From contig NC_088206.1 of the NCBI RefSeq assembly GCF_037126465.1, positions 54,416,841 through 54,480,840 of the forward strand: DNA of 64,000 nucleotides. The letters are read 5' to 3'. The notes under the pieces were generated by a model, which saw only the letters and a program-made list of their open reading frames with translations, did no database searches and was not told the DNA's origin. The stretch's first letter is position 1. The number at the start of each line of letters is the position of its first letter. Below are positions 11,229 to 24,500 of this stretch, in pieces. This DNA comes from Ornithodoros turicata. Its lineage: Eukaryota > Arthropoda > Arachnida > Ixodida > Argasidae. The position numbers and the translations under genes are program-made.

Positions 11229-13933
11229 CGTCAAGTATTTCCATATGTATTTGAGCACTTGAGATTTCCGACTACAGTAAACCCTCGTTATGCCGAAGTC
11301 GGCGGGGCTAGAAAATAAGCGGGAAGTCGATAAACGCGGAAGCGTCACGAAAATGGTGACGGTAGGCTCGGAGGTGCATGCTGAAGGAACGAGCCAAGCA
11401 CCTCCCGGGATCAAAGCAGCTTCCGTTGCGCGTTCCCGTGTCTCATGCCAAGGTAAAGCGGTACGTCTACCGGCCCGTGACGTATTTTCTGATGTATGCG
11501 CCGTCTGGTGGGCGGCTTGTTTTACAGAAAGCAGACGACAGAAGGGAACGCGAGCAGTGGCGCACGAGCGGGGCTCTGGGAACCCGGGGAAAGCCGCCCG
11601 GGAGCCCGCTTAACGCGCCCATTGGCGGTGAGCAACTTGTGAGCCTTTTGTGTAATAAGAGGAAGAAAGACAGAAAGAAAGAAGAAAAAAAAAATCGAAG
11701 GGAGACGTAAGCTGGACTTGCTGTACACACTAAAAGCGAAACCTAATCGCATTACACGGTCACAACCGGAGGTCATTTCGAATGTCAGTGTGTCCTGACC
11801 ACTGATCTCTATCTATAAAGGCTGGATGGCGCATGGGAGAGGGGCTCGCGGGGGAGAGGCGTGCATTCGGGCCGCCATGTTGGGAGGCCCTAAAGCGCAG
11901 TGTGCGCCCATAGAAAACAATGGGAGGCAACGGAGATTGTGAGTATTTATTGCGCTGCAGGCGTTGATCGTTGCTTGTCATCACACAATTTTGTAAGGTG
12001 CAAGTATACTGATGTATCCTAACAGTGTTTCACAGGTGTCCTGCCGTTCGATTCTTAATTACGTTATGTTTTGTATTCCGAAACTAGACCGTCACAGCAG
12101 TGCAGCGCTGGGGATTGTACTACAGTACGTTTCCCAGCCAATATTTCAACAAGAAACGATGTGAGGTTAACAACCACCATGTATGGAATATCCCGTGCTG
12201 CGTTCTGGACAAAAATTGTTCCATAAAGAACGGTCCGGGAAAGGATATACTCGCATGGCAGAAAGAGATCGTTCTGTAGAATAATATATATAAGAATATA
12301 ATATGTGATAAATGAATGTGATCAACAGTAGATGTAAACAACACCAGTAGCCAGAGAAGTGCATTCTCAAGAAATAATTTTCTTCTTATAGCATATATGT
12401 GCATGCCTATTAACTGAAACAATTATCACGGTTCTCACGGTTTTAATTTCTGAGAGTGTACTGTAGAGACGGCTTAGATCTACAACAGTTAATACAAGGT
12501 ATTATATACTGTGAATACATTTAAAAATCCCATGTGACACATACTTTTTGGAGGTGCTGTGGTAATCAAAGTTTGTGGGCATTACGCAGGTTCTGCACCC
12601 ATTTCTTGAGTATGTCGAGGCAGCTGTGAAGTAACCTGCATTGATGATGATTATTCCAATTTTTATGGTGCATCGACAACAAGGGAAATAATACATCAGA
12701 ACATTGGATTGGGTGCAACCAGTTAAAAATGAATATGTTGTTTAATAAATGCATTGGACAAATGTTAAAACATCAGTTTAAAACATGGTTTACAATCCCT
12801 GTATCTTCTAAAAATTAAAAAGATTAAAAACTATTCTAAAAAGAATATGGGGAACTCTTCTAAAAAGAATTATAATCTCTATTATATTCTGGATGAAGGA
12901 GCCTAAAGTGTAAGGCGTGTTTCTGATGTGAACATGTAAGAAAATATGCAAAACTGAGAGAGGCTAACCACAGTACGTGCACTGAGGTTGTTCCTTCCTG
13001 TAAAGTAGAAACCAGTGTATGAGGAACGTGATACTTACCTGTACACCCAGCCGTATCACACTGCACAGATTATTCACTGGGTAGCCCTCATGACGAAACC
13101 TGTATTGAGAGACCACTTTTGCCTTAAAAACTGCTACAAATGGCACGACACGCTACAAATTATTACTATCGTAACAAGCTGACGATACAGCTCAGACACA
13201 AAGGCGTTAAGGCTCATTCACACATGCGTTTCAAAAAGAGTCGCGCCACACCACCGTTACGTAGGATTCTTTGTAACAAATCAAACCAAGGCACAAAACA
13301 ATACCAATACATGAAAAAAGGTGACAATCGTGGTCTCATTACGACGTAATACCGAACCTGTGCGTGAAGGTAATTCAAAGAAATGAATGTGGCACTTGCT
13401 TCCGCAGAGAACACCGTGTACCATGCTAGCAATGCATGCAAAAAAGCGCTCGAGTGTTCGCACATATATTGATGACAACACTACCTGTGTAGTGTAACAT
13501 GTTCTTTCAAGCATATTATGCACTCAAACTGTATTTGCCGCCGGGTAAAATGCAAGTATACTCGATTGAACGTCGGAAGAGCGATCAAGCAACCTGCATC
13601 CAGTGCTCGTTTTGGGCAAAAAAACACTTCATAATGGTCAACTAAATATACAGAATGAATGCCTATTTATTCCACGATAAAGAGTGACTCACCTGTATAA
13701 ATTTAGGCCCTGTAACCTTGCCAGTACGGTTGGTACGACCGTAATTGCAAGAAGTTGCCATGATCGCTGCGGCGGCTGTTGTGGGCACCGTAAGATGGCG
13801 GCCGGTTTCTTCACGCTCGCGCTCCCTATCCGCGATCCAGCCTTTTACAATCGAGATCAGTGGTCCTGACATACTAAATATGGTAGGCTTACACCTCTCT
13901 ATGGCAATTTGGTTGGATATATATGTTGATTGC
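11229..13933. other. glycosyltransferase 3' flank and AT-rich intergenic DNA
   Basis: A lone Tigger-like terminus CAGTAAACCCTCGTTATGCC starts at 11275. The inverted pair at 11794/13872 spans most of the rest. 12000-13700 is AT-rich with no coding signal. Confidence 0.5.
11794..13872. repeat. imperfect inverted repeat pair bracketing 2 kb
   Basis: 11798-11832 (CCACTGATCTC, TAAAGGCTGGATGGCGC) recurs inverted at 13831-13869, and a GGCCGCCAT segment follows on both arms (about 11870 and 13795). This may be the ends of a large element or two solo copies. The interior is AT-rich without recognisable coding. Confidence 0.5.
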
Positions 13934-14573
13934 TAGAGATGTGCGCGGGTTCTTTGTATCCAAGCGGCATCCTGGTTTGCGGACAAAAATACAAGGTTTC
14001 GAAATCCGCGCTAATAAAATCGTGCGCGGATATCCGCATTTTACCGGAAATAAGCCTTAGAGTCTCGGCAGACGTCCCCCAGGGGGAGCCATAATGGACT
14101 TTTTTCCGCCTTTTTCTTTCACATTCGTGTCGCATCCTAGCGGCTCTCAAGCAAACCACCATTGGAGGGTTTGCGCGATATCCTCACCCCTGCCGTCCCT
14201 ATCCAGCGCCATCTATTGAACACGGAGATAACCTTGTGCGGCGCACCCAAGGTCATCCGTGCGGCAGCGCGTGCGCAAAAGCAGCAGTGATAAAATTTCA
14301 TTGAGTGTGCTCAGTGAACCCGAAATGGTGAAGTGTTCCACCCCCTGCTTTGCTGTGCCTTTAACTACTACTATTGGACAACTGTGAATGACAATGTTCC
14401 CCAGAAAGTTTGTATTGTCAAAAGTTAAAAAGTTTGCAACATAACATTTTTGTCGGCATAAGTTTTCCTAGAAATGCACGACCGTGGATGTACGGCATAC
14501 TCAAGATCTGCGTGGATGAGCTATTTCAACTTGTGCGATTGTGGTATCGTAATCGTATCCGCACTCACCTCTA
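13934..14573. mobile_element. hAT-like MITE, TAGAGRTGTGCGC family, copy 1
   Basis: It begins TAGAGATGTGCGCGGG and, read from the other end, TAGAGGTGAGTGCGGAT. Flanks TTGATTGC (13926-13933) and TTAATTGC (14574-14581) are an 8-bp duplication with one change. Related to 34692-35184. Confidence 0.82.
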
Positions 14574-14991
14574 TTAATTGCCACAAAAAGGTGTATGGCC
14601 CACTCTTTCTGCAAGATAGTCTAGAAGGGATAACTATCATTTGACACAATAGTTGGCACAGGGTGTGTTACGCTGTGTAGGTTATTTTCTTTAGTGCGCA
14701 GCCTTTCGCTGGTACGTCCTTCGCATGAAGTGGAGTTGGCTGCCAGTACACTTCGAAATATCCGGTGCGACTCTCGTCAGTTTCGGCTGGGATAGAGTGA
14801 ATCTTCGAATAATGCGATAACAACAAAAGAAGCGATTTCGCTACGAGGGTTTACTGTGTGTGTAGAATTGCTCCACACGTGTGAAAATTGACATTCAAAG
14901 TGAAAACTTTGTGAAAATGTTCTATGGCTCAAAACTGCTGTCGAAAAAAGTTGTGCCTTACGATTTCTCTATGGGATTAACACCTTATCAT

Positions 14992-15319
14992 TAGAGCCTG
15001 AAGTTTTAGGGTTTAACCCGATTCTTCCCCGAATTGAAGGTTGCCTCGTTGGGCGAAACCCGATTTGTACCCTGCAAATTGCCCTCATTGAGACACCTTC
15101 ACAAACGCACACTAACCTGTTTGACAGCAAATGCAGTTACATCACCATTTGTACCAGAACCAGTACAGTTAGTTTGAGTAGCTGAACCAGATTTGTCCAG
15201 GAATTTAGCATACTTGAAGTGTTTCCACCTGAATTCGTATGAATTTAGAGTACGTTTATATACCAGATTTTTACCCCCCGAATTTGGAAAACAATATTTC
15301 CCGAAAACTTCAGGCTCTA
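14992..15319. mobile_element. hAT-like MITE, TAGRGCCTGAAGTTTT family, copy 1
   Basis: The termini TAGAGCCTGAAGTTTT are inverted at both ends, with GGGTTTAACCCGAT-type sequence just inside. Exact 8-bp duplication CTTATCAT (14984-14991, 15320-15327). 328 bp, between the glycosyltransferase and BAZ1A. Confidence 0.9.
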
Positions 15320-15628
15320 CTTATCATCACTGTGCAAATGTGTGCATCAAAGGTGATCATGTGGACAGAAGTTTGTGTACACAATGCTCATAATAAGAGC
15401 ATCAAAAAATTTCCTATAGGTATAAATGTTTTGAGTTCCTTGGCAGTTAAACAGAAACAAGCTCTCGTCCCTATCTTTACTCATAATAAAGGGCATTATA
15501 AAGCGACCGCAAATATCCAATGAATGACTCTTCAAGTGTTTATGGCTGTGTGTTGGCGTTAAATGTGGTATCTGCTGTCCCACAAAATAAAATAAAAGTA
15601 AACATGGCAGTTTTACAAAAAAGAGAAT

Positions 15629-15634
15629 TTTAAT
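15629..15634 (-). terminator. candidate polyadenylation signal for BAZ1A
   Basis: ATTAAA on the minus strand, about 460 nt past the stop codon, is the first plausible hexamer I see downstream. No transcript evidence is available here, so the 3' end could lie elsewhere. Confidence 0.25.
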
Positions 15635-16095
15635 AACTGCATACTGTACAGGTTGCGCATGTTCTTTCAGAGGAAATCTACAGGAATGGCGATGCACACA
15701 CAAGAGGGCAAGGAATCTTTCTTCTTTTTTTTTTCTCCACGAGAGGGAGAGTCAGAATTCCAACAGAAGCAGGATGGAGTGCAAAGACACTACCACGGCC
15801 TCCAGGACAGTTCGACGAGAAGTGGTGACGTTGTATGCGGCATGATAAAACATAAATAGCGGGGGCACGTTCTAAAACCGACACCGGATTGGGCGACCAA
15901 ATTTGCCCATCAAAGGGAAAGCACGGTGCTGCAAGTTTCTTGCTCTCTTTGCAAAGACTTTTTTAAACGACCTGCCACGGGATATTTGCAGTGAGAACTT
16001 AAAAACAGGGTAGCAACAAATGGAATAACAGCTACATGATAAGTACGGGGGTTGGTATCACTCACGGTGCTGGAAACCACCACTGAGAAGAACAC

Positions 16096-18577
16096 TTATT
16101 TTCTCGTCGCGCTGCGTCGTGACCTTTTTTCTGTGCCCTTCTCCTGCTGGAAGCAGTCCGAATGGGGGAATCCGCGGAGGCCGTGCTCCACTAGCAGTTT
16201 CTCAAACCTCCCCAGCAAGCCTGAGCCAGCAGCGTACTCCGGCGATCCCGCACTGTTGTACACACTGCAGTTCTGGAAGATGAGGTATACGTCAGCGACA
16301 AACTCCTTCGTCGTACGGTACTCCATGCTGCTCAGCTTCCCACGGATCTTTCCCAAGTCCATGGGCCGCTTGATGATGTCGTAGTAGTCCGGAGCACTCC
16401 GACGGCTGACGGCACAGTGGAACGGCCACGAGTCCGCGTCGTGGACCATGGCTTGAAGGATCTCGTCGCATGCCTTGAAATCGAGGGGAAGATCCTGGCT
16501 CGAACGACGCGACGACCCGCGGGAGCTGACCGTATCGTCACTGTGAGACGACGCAGCGTCCGAACTTCTTTTGAAGCGTTTCCCGCCCTTGAGAGCTTCA
16601 ATTACAGGGTTGCCTGCACTGTGTCGTTTCCTGGTAGCCAGAGCGTGCTGCTGCCGCTCCATGTACCGTTTCGAGTCAACTGCCGCACTTTGTGAGCGTG
16701 TTCTGCTGCCCTTCCCACGAATTGTGACATTATCAGACTTTGCCTTTGTACACTTTGTGCAGCTCCATGCACCACGGGGCACCCTCCTCAACGGCGGGTT
16801 TGTGCACTCCATGTGGAATGAAAGTGGACAGCTGTCGCAGCAAATGAGTGTGCCTCCCTTCTTGCAGGCGTTGCACGTGTCATCATTCTCATCCTCTGCT
16901 TCCTCACTCTCCTCCTCCTCTTCCTCATTCATGTCCTCATCCCCGTCTTCACTCTCAAGTTCATCTTCCTCTATGTATTTTCTCTTTGTTGGCGAGGCAG
17001 GCTTTTCTTTCGGCCTACACGTCGTACAATACCAGTCGCCCTTCGGTATCTCGTCCAATGGTGGCCGCAGACAGTAAAGGTGGTGACCACGGTCGCAACC
17101 GTCGCACAGGAGCATGTTCTCTGGGTCTCGCCGTCGCCTGCAGATTCTGCAATATGCCTTCAGCACCGAACGATCCCACGCTATACTGCGCTCGAGCGAC
17201 GACATGTAGAGAAAGAGCTGAGCAACGGATGTGCTCTTTCTTGCAGCGTCCCGCCACACTTCCATCACGTTTACCGTCTTCTTAGGTGGTTCCTCGCCCT
17301 CGTCGTCCTTGCTCTTGCGTGCCAGCTCTGCAGTCTTGCGCTTCTTCCTCTGCTCTTCCGTTTCTCCCAGGGGAGGCTGGAGGAATTTGCGCTCTATGGC
17401 CAACGACACTTCAACGAGCGCACCGGACAACAGCGCTACTTCCCCAGCATAGTTGAGCTCTTCGGACAGCTTGTTGATCTCAGCAGTGTCTTTGTTCTTT
17501 GTTTCAACAGCAAGGAGCAGGGAGTCCAACTTTTCCCTCCACTTTTCTCGCTCCGCATTTTTCAGCATGCCGAGGCTACCGGCAAACACTTTCTCTTCCA
17601 AATCGAGCAACGCTTCGCGGAAGCTCAGCACCTGCGCCAAACGAGACTCAATTCCTGCAAGGTTAGAAGGCTTTGCCGCTGCATTGTTATTAAGTCTAGA
17701 GGACTTTCTCACTTCTTCTACTACCTCGGGTTCCTCTGGCCAGCTCGTATCTGGGTTCAACTTTTTCTTTGGGCACTTGGCAATTAACATCTCGTAGTGA
17801 GCTGCCTCTCTCTTCAGCACTGTTCTCAGCTTGCTTTCGCGGAAGCCTCTTTGGTTAAGCGCTCCTATAAGAGCCTCTAACTGGTCCTTGTCCCCACAAA
17901 ACCACCAGCTGGTACCTCCAGAAGAGCTCCCGTGAACTGAGCAGGTTTCCGGGAGCCCCGAGCACAGTCCGAACGGGTACGCCTTTCCAGAAGGCACGTT
18001 CTCCCTTGTATTTGACTCCATCTTGTCCAGTACAATGACCAGGTCCCGCTTTGGGTCCACACACCCGTTGACGCCTGCTTCCAGAGACATGCGTCGTGCA
18101 ACCCTCGGATTCGAGTCGCCAAGTAGCTTCTGCGACTTTGTGTCGTTCGGTGGTTTGCGCTCTGCGGCTGTTTCCTTGTTTTCTTTGTCACTTAACGCTG
18201 CCGAATCTGTCGCACACTCCTCGCCACGACGCTTGAGGAGGAACGACTCCATAAACGCGATGGATGGATTCTTGGGTAGCTCGCAGGACACCAGCGGAGT
18301 TCCCCCAGGCAGGCAGGCACCCTTGTCAGTGTCGTTGTCCTCAACGAATAGGCCGGGCAATGAGGAAAAGGCCCAGTAGCGGCGGTGCATTCTGTCCTGA
18401 CCAATGGGCTGCAAGCAGCAAAAGCGCTGCAGATTATCGATCTCCTTGCGGAGTGCCTGTTCTTTGCGCTCGAATTCTTCCTTACGGCGAGCATCTTCAC
18501 GTTCCTTCTTTTGCAGGAGAGCCTTGTTCAACTCAACAGACTCTGGAGTGTTGTCTTTGTTTTCTGTTTTCTTGTCC
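16096..18577 (-). CDS. BAZ1A: BAZ1A exon 13 (WHIM2, two PHD fingers, bromodomain, stop)
   Basis: The acceptor at 18578-18580 (TTTGCAG) opens a 2482-nt terminal exon. The open frame continues upstream to an ATG at 18612, but that stretch is intron. Both PHD fingers show the full C4HC3 spacing ([22 protein letters not shown] in the first; [20 protein letters not shown] in the second). A long acidic run lies between them, and a basic/Ser-rich stretch precedes the bromodomain. The tail after the bromodomain ends in Arg/Lys. Confidence 0.97.
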
Positions 18578-21500
18578 CTGCAAAGAATCACGCATTTAGT
18601 GTTCATGTTCACATGTTGCTGGAGATGACTGGATGACAGGTGGTAACATGGATTTTGTTTTCTTTTGTAATATTGTGTGACAATTTAAGTAACCTACTCT
18701 CCATCTGCTGCATCTTTCTTTGCATCAGGGGCACCGTCCTTGTTCTTTTTCAACCTGCAATTGCACAACAGCAGACATGCAACCATCAACGTCGATACAA
18801 CAAATTATTCTCCCACTAAGATAAAATCAGTACGCAATCAATCTATAAATACACAGTGTATGCTTTTCATCTCCCTTCCCTGGACATAGTCATTCAATGG
18901 ACAGAGTTTTTCCCGCCCCCAATGCAACTGCATTCATGCACAACATAGTCAACATTTTACGACACATTGTGTACTTATAGTTTGAGCCTGAAGTTTTGAA
19001 GTTTTGTTTCTCTAAATTTGAGGGGTAAAAATCAGGTAAGTAACATGTGCTCTAAATTCATGCGAATTCGGGTGAAAAACTTCCAGTATGCTAAATTCCT
19101 GGAGAAATCTGGCTCAGTTACTAACTAACTGTATTGGTTTGGTACAAACGGTGCTGTAACTGCATTTGCTGCCAAACAAGTTAGTTTGCATTCCTACATA
19201 CATCTCAGTGAGGGCAATTTGCGGCGTAAAAATTGGGTTTCACCCTAAAGAGGCAACCTTTAATCCATGGTGCAAATTTTGGGAAGAATCGGATTAAACC
19301 CTAAAACTTCAGGCTCTACTTTTACTAGTCGATCATGGTAACACGCTAATCACACAAACTTGGTGGTCCCAAGCAGTCATAAAAAGATTAGTGAAAATTC
19401 ATTATCTACCTCAAACACACACAATTTTCTACAGTAAAAATGTGTCTTAGTGTCCAATACTAGTTGATAACAATAATGAGCACACACTCAGAAACCTAAC
19501 CTACTACTCCTGGGAAAACTGGGCATGGCCAATAACTTGTCTATAAAATTTCTACTTTTCTGTATACAGGTAACAAATGAAGCTTCACTGTGTTATAACA
19601 AAGTGATCTTAGCTTCCCTGATCAAATCCCCGAAAATGTGCACGCGGATACTACTTTGTGTGTGCGATTCAACAGCTGTTGCTGTGTTCCTGTTATGATG
19701 AGTTGAATCCTGTACCAGCAAAAAAGTACAATATGGTGATAACCTCATCCTGGCATCCACAATCTCGTCTCTGTGGCCATTGATAGGTTACTTACTGAAA
19801 TAAAACTACGAACGTTGCAAACAGCGTTTATTTTATTTAGTCCACGAAAACAAGGTGCCTCAAGGATTCTATATACGAAATTTCAATCCTGTTTACTAAC
19901 ACTGTGCATTTCTGTCATTTTTGAAGATCTGCTGAGCCTCCACAAGTTTCGATGACGCGATGAGTGGGTGATGTAATCATAAGTCCACAAATTGCATTGA
20001 TATCATGTTCTGGAGAGGGCTCTCGTCTCCTAGCGACGGCGTCCGGGGAGGGTAATGTGGTGGGGAAGTCATGTGAGGCTGATGGAAAAAGGGGAAACTG
20101 GGGGAGATGTCTTTTCCCTCCTTTGTGTTTTCTCGAAGGTCGGAGCGGTCAGACAATATGTGACGTGGGGCTCTGCTAATGAAGTGCAAAAAGTGGGCCC
20201 ACCGGAAGACGCAAAGGGTAACAATGTTGCCAGATGAGAGCCGGGCACTCCGTCTGAGTTTAACATGACGTCACATTTTTGAAAAACAAAAATTAATTTT
20301 TCTCTCGCTTTCACGTCATGTAGAGCCAAAACATTTTGCAGGAATGTAAAGTGAGACAAGAAGATTTCAGCAACATAACTTTGGTAGGATTCTGAAGACA
20401 CGAGATTTAGTCCGTAGTGGCACTTTAAGCAGAGCGCAATCCCCTACGGGAAACAGTTGAACCTAGTACACCTCCCTCCACCCTGGCCATCACATGCTGC
20501 AGCTTCTCCTCAAAGTGGTTTCAAGCATTGTGTGAACCACCCCTGTGTAACACGTTACAGCTGTGCCTTCAAATAAATGTCATATCTACTTTTTGGCAGA
20601 ATTCTAATTTGAAGTAATTTAAATGCTACTCATCAGCCAGAATGTTTTGAGACAGCGGCTGATCGTGGCTGATGGTGCCAGCCGTCATCACAATTTCTGT
20701 AGTATTACAGTACAGCCTCGTTAACATGTACCCATGTAAGCCGTACTTCCGCTTTAAAAGTATTTTAGCTACGTCCCCGACAGGGGTGCCATTAAACCCA
20801 CAGTTTTCCATAACCGCTTAAGCTGCAGTGGTTTTTCGTGTACGTGTCACTTAATCCATACTGTTTTCCCACTGTCTTGTCATACCGGCCACCATTTCGG
20901 TTGCATACAGGTTAGAGAAACTGAGTCATGGTATCAAGCATGTGGCAAGTTGTCATACTATCCCTTCGGTACAGCGTACAGCATTCCTCCTTTCAAAGTG
21001 CAAGGTCATGTGGGAACATGGCCACTAGGTCTGCCTTGAACGTCTTCCCCCCCCCCCCCCCCAATGCCTAGTCAATGAAGTTGTGGCCTTCATAAACTGA
21101 GAAAGGGAGTAAGCGACAGGAAAGTGCACATCGTTGGCATGGTGGCAAGCAAAAGTAAGACTTCTGCAAATCAGCATGAAATAAAGGGTTAGGACTGTGC
21201 AGGTTTTGTGAATTGCCTCTTGAAGTGTGTCTCATCTATCGGCAGCAGGTTGGTGCGGTGTATGTGCGGTTTTCAGTCGGGACTCGTCTTTTCGGCAGGG
21301 ATGGGAACCATTATTTTTGTTTGGTTCGGTTCAGGTTCAGCTCCACAGTAGCGTAAAATATCGCTTCGAACCAGTTTCGACGCAAAAACCGGTTTGAAGT
21401 ACCGGTGAAAGATAGGTGTTACCTTAGCTGGTGAAACAAAGCGCCGCCCGATCTCAAAACTAACGCAATTCCATGGACGCAATAGATGTGAGGAGGAAAT

Positions 21501-24500
21501 ATGAAACAACTCGCTAACTTGGGTTGCAGTTATGTTTTGTTCAGTTTCGGTTTCGAATTTGTTTGGCAACGCCGCACAATCCGCTGTGTAAATCCTAGTT
21601 CCGATCTCTCACAACGTACATTACGTCTGAATGTTTCACAAACCAGTAACCACCAAATTTTAAAAAGGAGTCCACTGTACTACGTGCCCATCTGCTGTCA
21701 AAGATGTACATTTGTCTATGTGCATCAAGCGAATGCCTTTGACTCACAACATAATATCGATACCCAAAATGCAAAATAGGATCTCACTTGGCCTCCCTGT
21801 CTTCCCTGAAGAAAGCAATTCTCAGCTGTTTCACATCGTGCTTGAGCTGCTTGAGCCTCATCCAGTTTTCCTCAATGACGCTGCGGAACGTCTCCATCGA
21901 GAGAAGCTGTTCCACGAGCACACGCATCAGCTTTATTTTCTCACCTGCCACAAAGAAAAACAGGGTAAGCCATCAGGTCATAATCCAATAGCTCCATAAC
22001 ACATGTACAATGTGTTTTAGACTCGTATGAACTTTGCTTACTGCATATAATGTCTTTTAAGAAAGGATTAACAAAATCCCTTAAGTTGGAGCCATGTAAC
22101 ACATTAGTGTCATATGGCACTACATTCTTTTCCGCTTCAAATATGACACGAATGCAGAGCTGTTATAAGTTAGTCAGAAGAGGTATGCAAGTTAGTTATA
22201 CCAATAAAATTGCATTACACTTGCATGAATATACCGTATTTACCCCAATGTTAGTCGACCCCCCCACTTCGAGATTCATGAAAATGAAAAAAAAAAAGAA
22301 AAAAAAAATATATATATATATATAAATTTGTGGTAACGAAAGCGTAAAAGGTTTATTCATCGTCGTAGACTCTTCTTCTGTCGTGCTTCCTTGATCTCTT
22401 CATAGCTGTAGCAGACATCGTCGTCAACACATAGTGCACTCTTCTTGAATGTACGAATGACCATGTCTCATGGCACTGCCACCCACGCCGCCGAAACCCA
22501 TCTCCAGACCTCGGATAGCAACACGCACTTGACCCGCCCTGTCGAAGTCATCTTGTGCCCTCTTCTTGCCAACCACTCGTTGTTCAACCGCCTGACATAC
22601 TTTTCGAACGGTTTGCTTAAGCTGACCTCAAGCAGCGGCAGCTGGCTTGTGAGGCCTCCGGGCATCACGAGCATGTCAGTGACTGCTTGCCGTAAACTGG
22701 GCATGGCCCATTCCTTCATCACTTGCAAGACGTCTGGCCTCCTCTTGCAACATGTCGCACGTTTACTGTCACGTTTTTCTTGCGGAAATGCCTTGAACTT
22801 ATCTTCAATTGCTGAGCAACGTCCCGTCTTCGGTGAATCCGCGGCGTGTCCCGCTGCAGCTGAAGATCGCTTCACGTTGCTTTCTCCATTCTCTGACGAC
22901 GCGTTCAGAAACGCCAAATTCTCGTTCTGCAGCGCACTTGTTGCTCACTTCGGGAAACGGTATCGCATGTTGCTTCAATGACGCCGGGTAGAAACGACGA
23001 GTTTTACCCATGGCGGAGAACGGAAGAAGGAACTTTCGTTTTCACTACTTTCATCCTCCACTCTCTCTCCCTCCAAGTGAGGAAGCGAGCGCGCGTGACC
23101 AGCGCCTCGGCTGTAGAGCAAGGTGGTTGCGTAGATCTCGATTATAAGTAGACTCCCTATTTTAGAAAAAAAAGGGTAGACTTACATTCGAGTAAATACA
23201 GACTTAGAAAAAATGTTACCCTAAGAAAAATGTAATTCAGTTACAGGTACCCATCAAATGTAATTGAGTTACTTGTCCACTTATGGATGCCAGATATTAA
23301 GTCTCCCACAACCTACTTAAAAAGAATGTTGTTCGTGACAAATTCATAATTTACACAGTGAACTAGATGATATGAGTATTTGTGTGAACAACAAAACTTG
23401 TGCGTAGAGAACAGAAACCTGAACAGAGACAAGAATGCACATCTATCATCTATATTAAATTATTCGCTATGTAGGGCTACACATGGAATTTGTGATGTCC
23501 TGGAGCCTAGATCTCTGTCCACAGTGCCGGAGCCAAATATTCTAGAACATCCGTGCACGTTCGCTGCCAGCCAACAACCTTTATTCATCGTCGTCGTTCT
23601 TACATGGTGCGCTAGCAAGCGCCGTGTATACACAACATTTCTCCCCCTGTAGATAAATCCATCACTCCTCCCCGAAAAGCAAAACGCATAACACCTCACT
23701 GAAAACCAAAACGTTCAGGAGGCTTCCCCTTCCTTGTAGATTTTCGTTGTGGCACCAGAGGCACCTTGATTTGATTCAACATTGACAGACAACATAGACG
23801 TCCGGCTCACTGTCGGGTGCGGTAGATGTTCCTGTACCATCCGACGAACTGCTAGCAGGAGCGTGCTGAGCGACTGTTCCCGGAAGCGAAGGTAATGTGT
23901 AGAACACACGCTGGCCTTTTACCCCAAGTGCATGAAGCAATATAGCTTTCCGTCGAACCGAAGACATTTGATCTCCTCCAGACGCAATCAGGAAATTTGT
24001 GAAGAGTGGCTTCCATTGCGGCCATGGAACCACTGGTTTGCCCGGTACCGGTAGAAAAGGCGGAGGTGGCGCAAGTCCACTAAGGCTCATTGCTAGAAAG
24101 TTGCTGACTCTCGAATACCTCCAGAATAAGCTCGTCGGTTCAGCTCGTCGCCAAAATGTGATGTCCTGGAGCCTAGATCTCTGTCCACAGTGCCGGAGCC
24201 GAATATTCTAGAACATCCGTGCACGTTTGCTGCCAGCCAACAACCTTTATTCATCGTCGTCGTTCTTACATGGTGCACTAACAAGCGCCATGTATACACA
24301 ACAGTATTCATAGTTAAAGTGGTGGTGCTGGTACCACGGCAAAACAAATTTATGAAAAGAAATGTTAAAAAACTACATAACTGACGCTGCACACGGGCCA
24401 GGGGACTCAGTGAGCTAAATCTTGGAACATTAAAAACACGACACTGACGGAAAGTTCTGATTTGTGCTTGAAAACTAAATGATTCAATCAAGCACTGGCT

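Noticed and set aside
16096..18612. An 838-codon open frame starting at the ATG at 18612 as a gene on its own
   Set aside because: The first 12 codons lie in the intron; a TTTGCAG acceptor at 18578 and upstream exons in phase show it is the last exon of BAZ1A.
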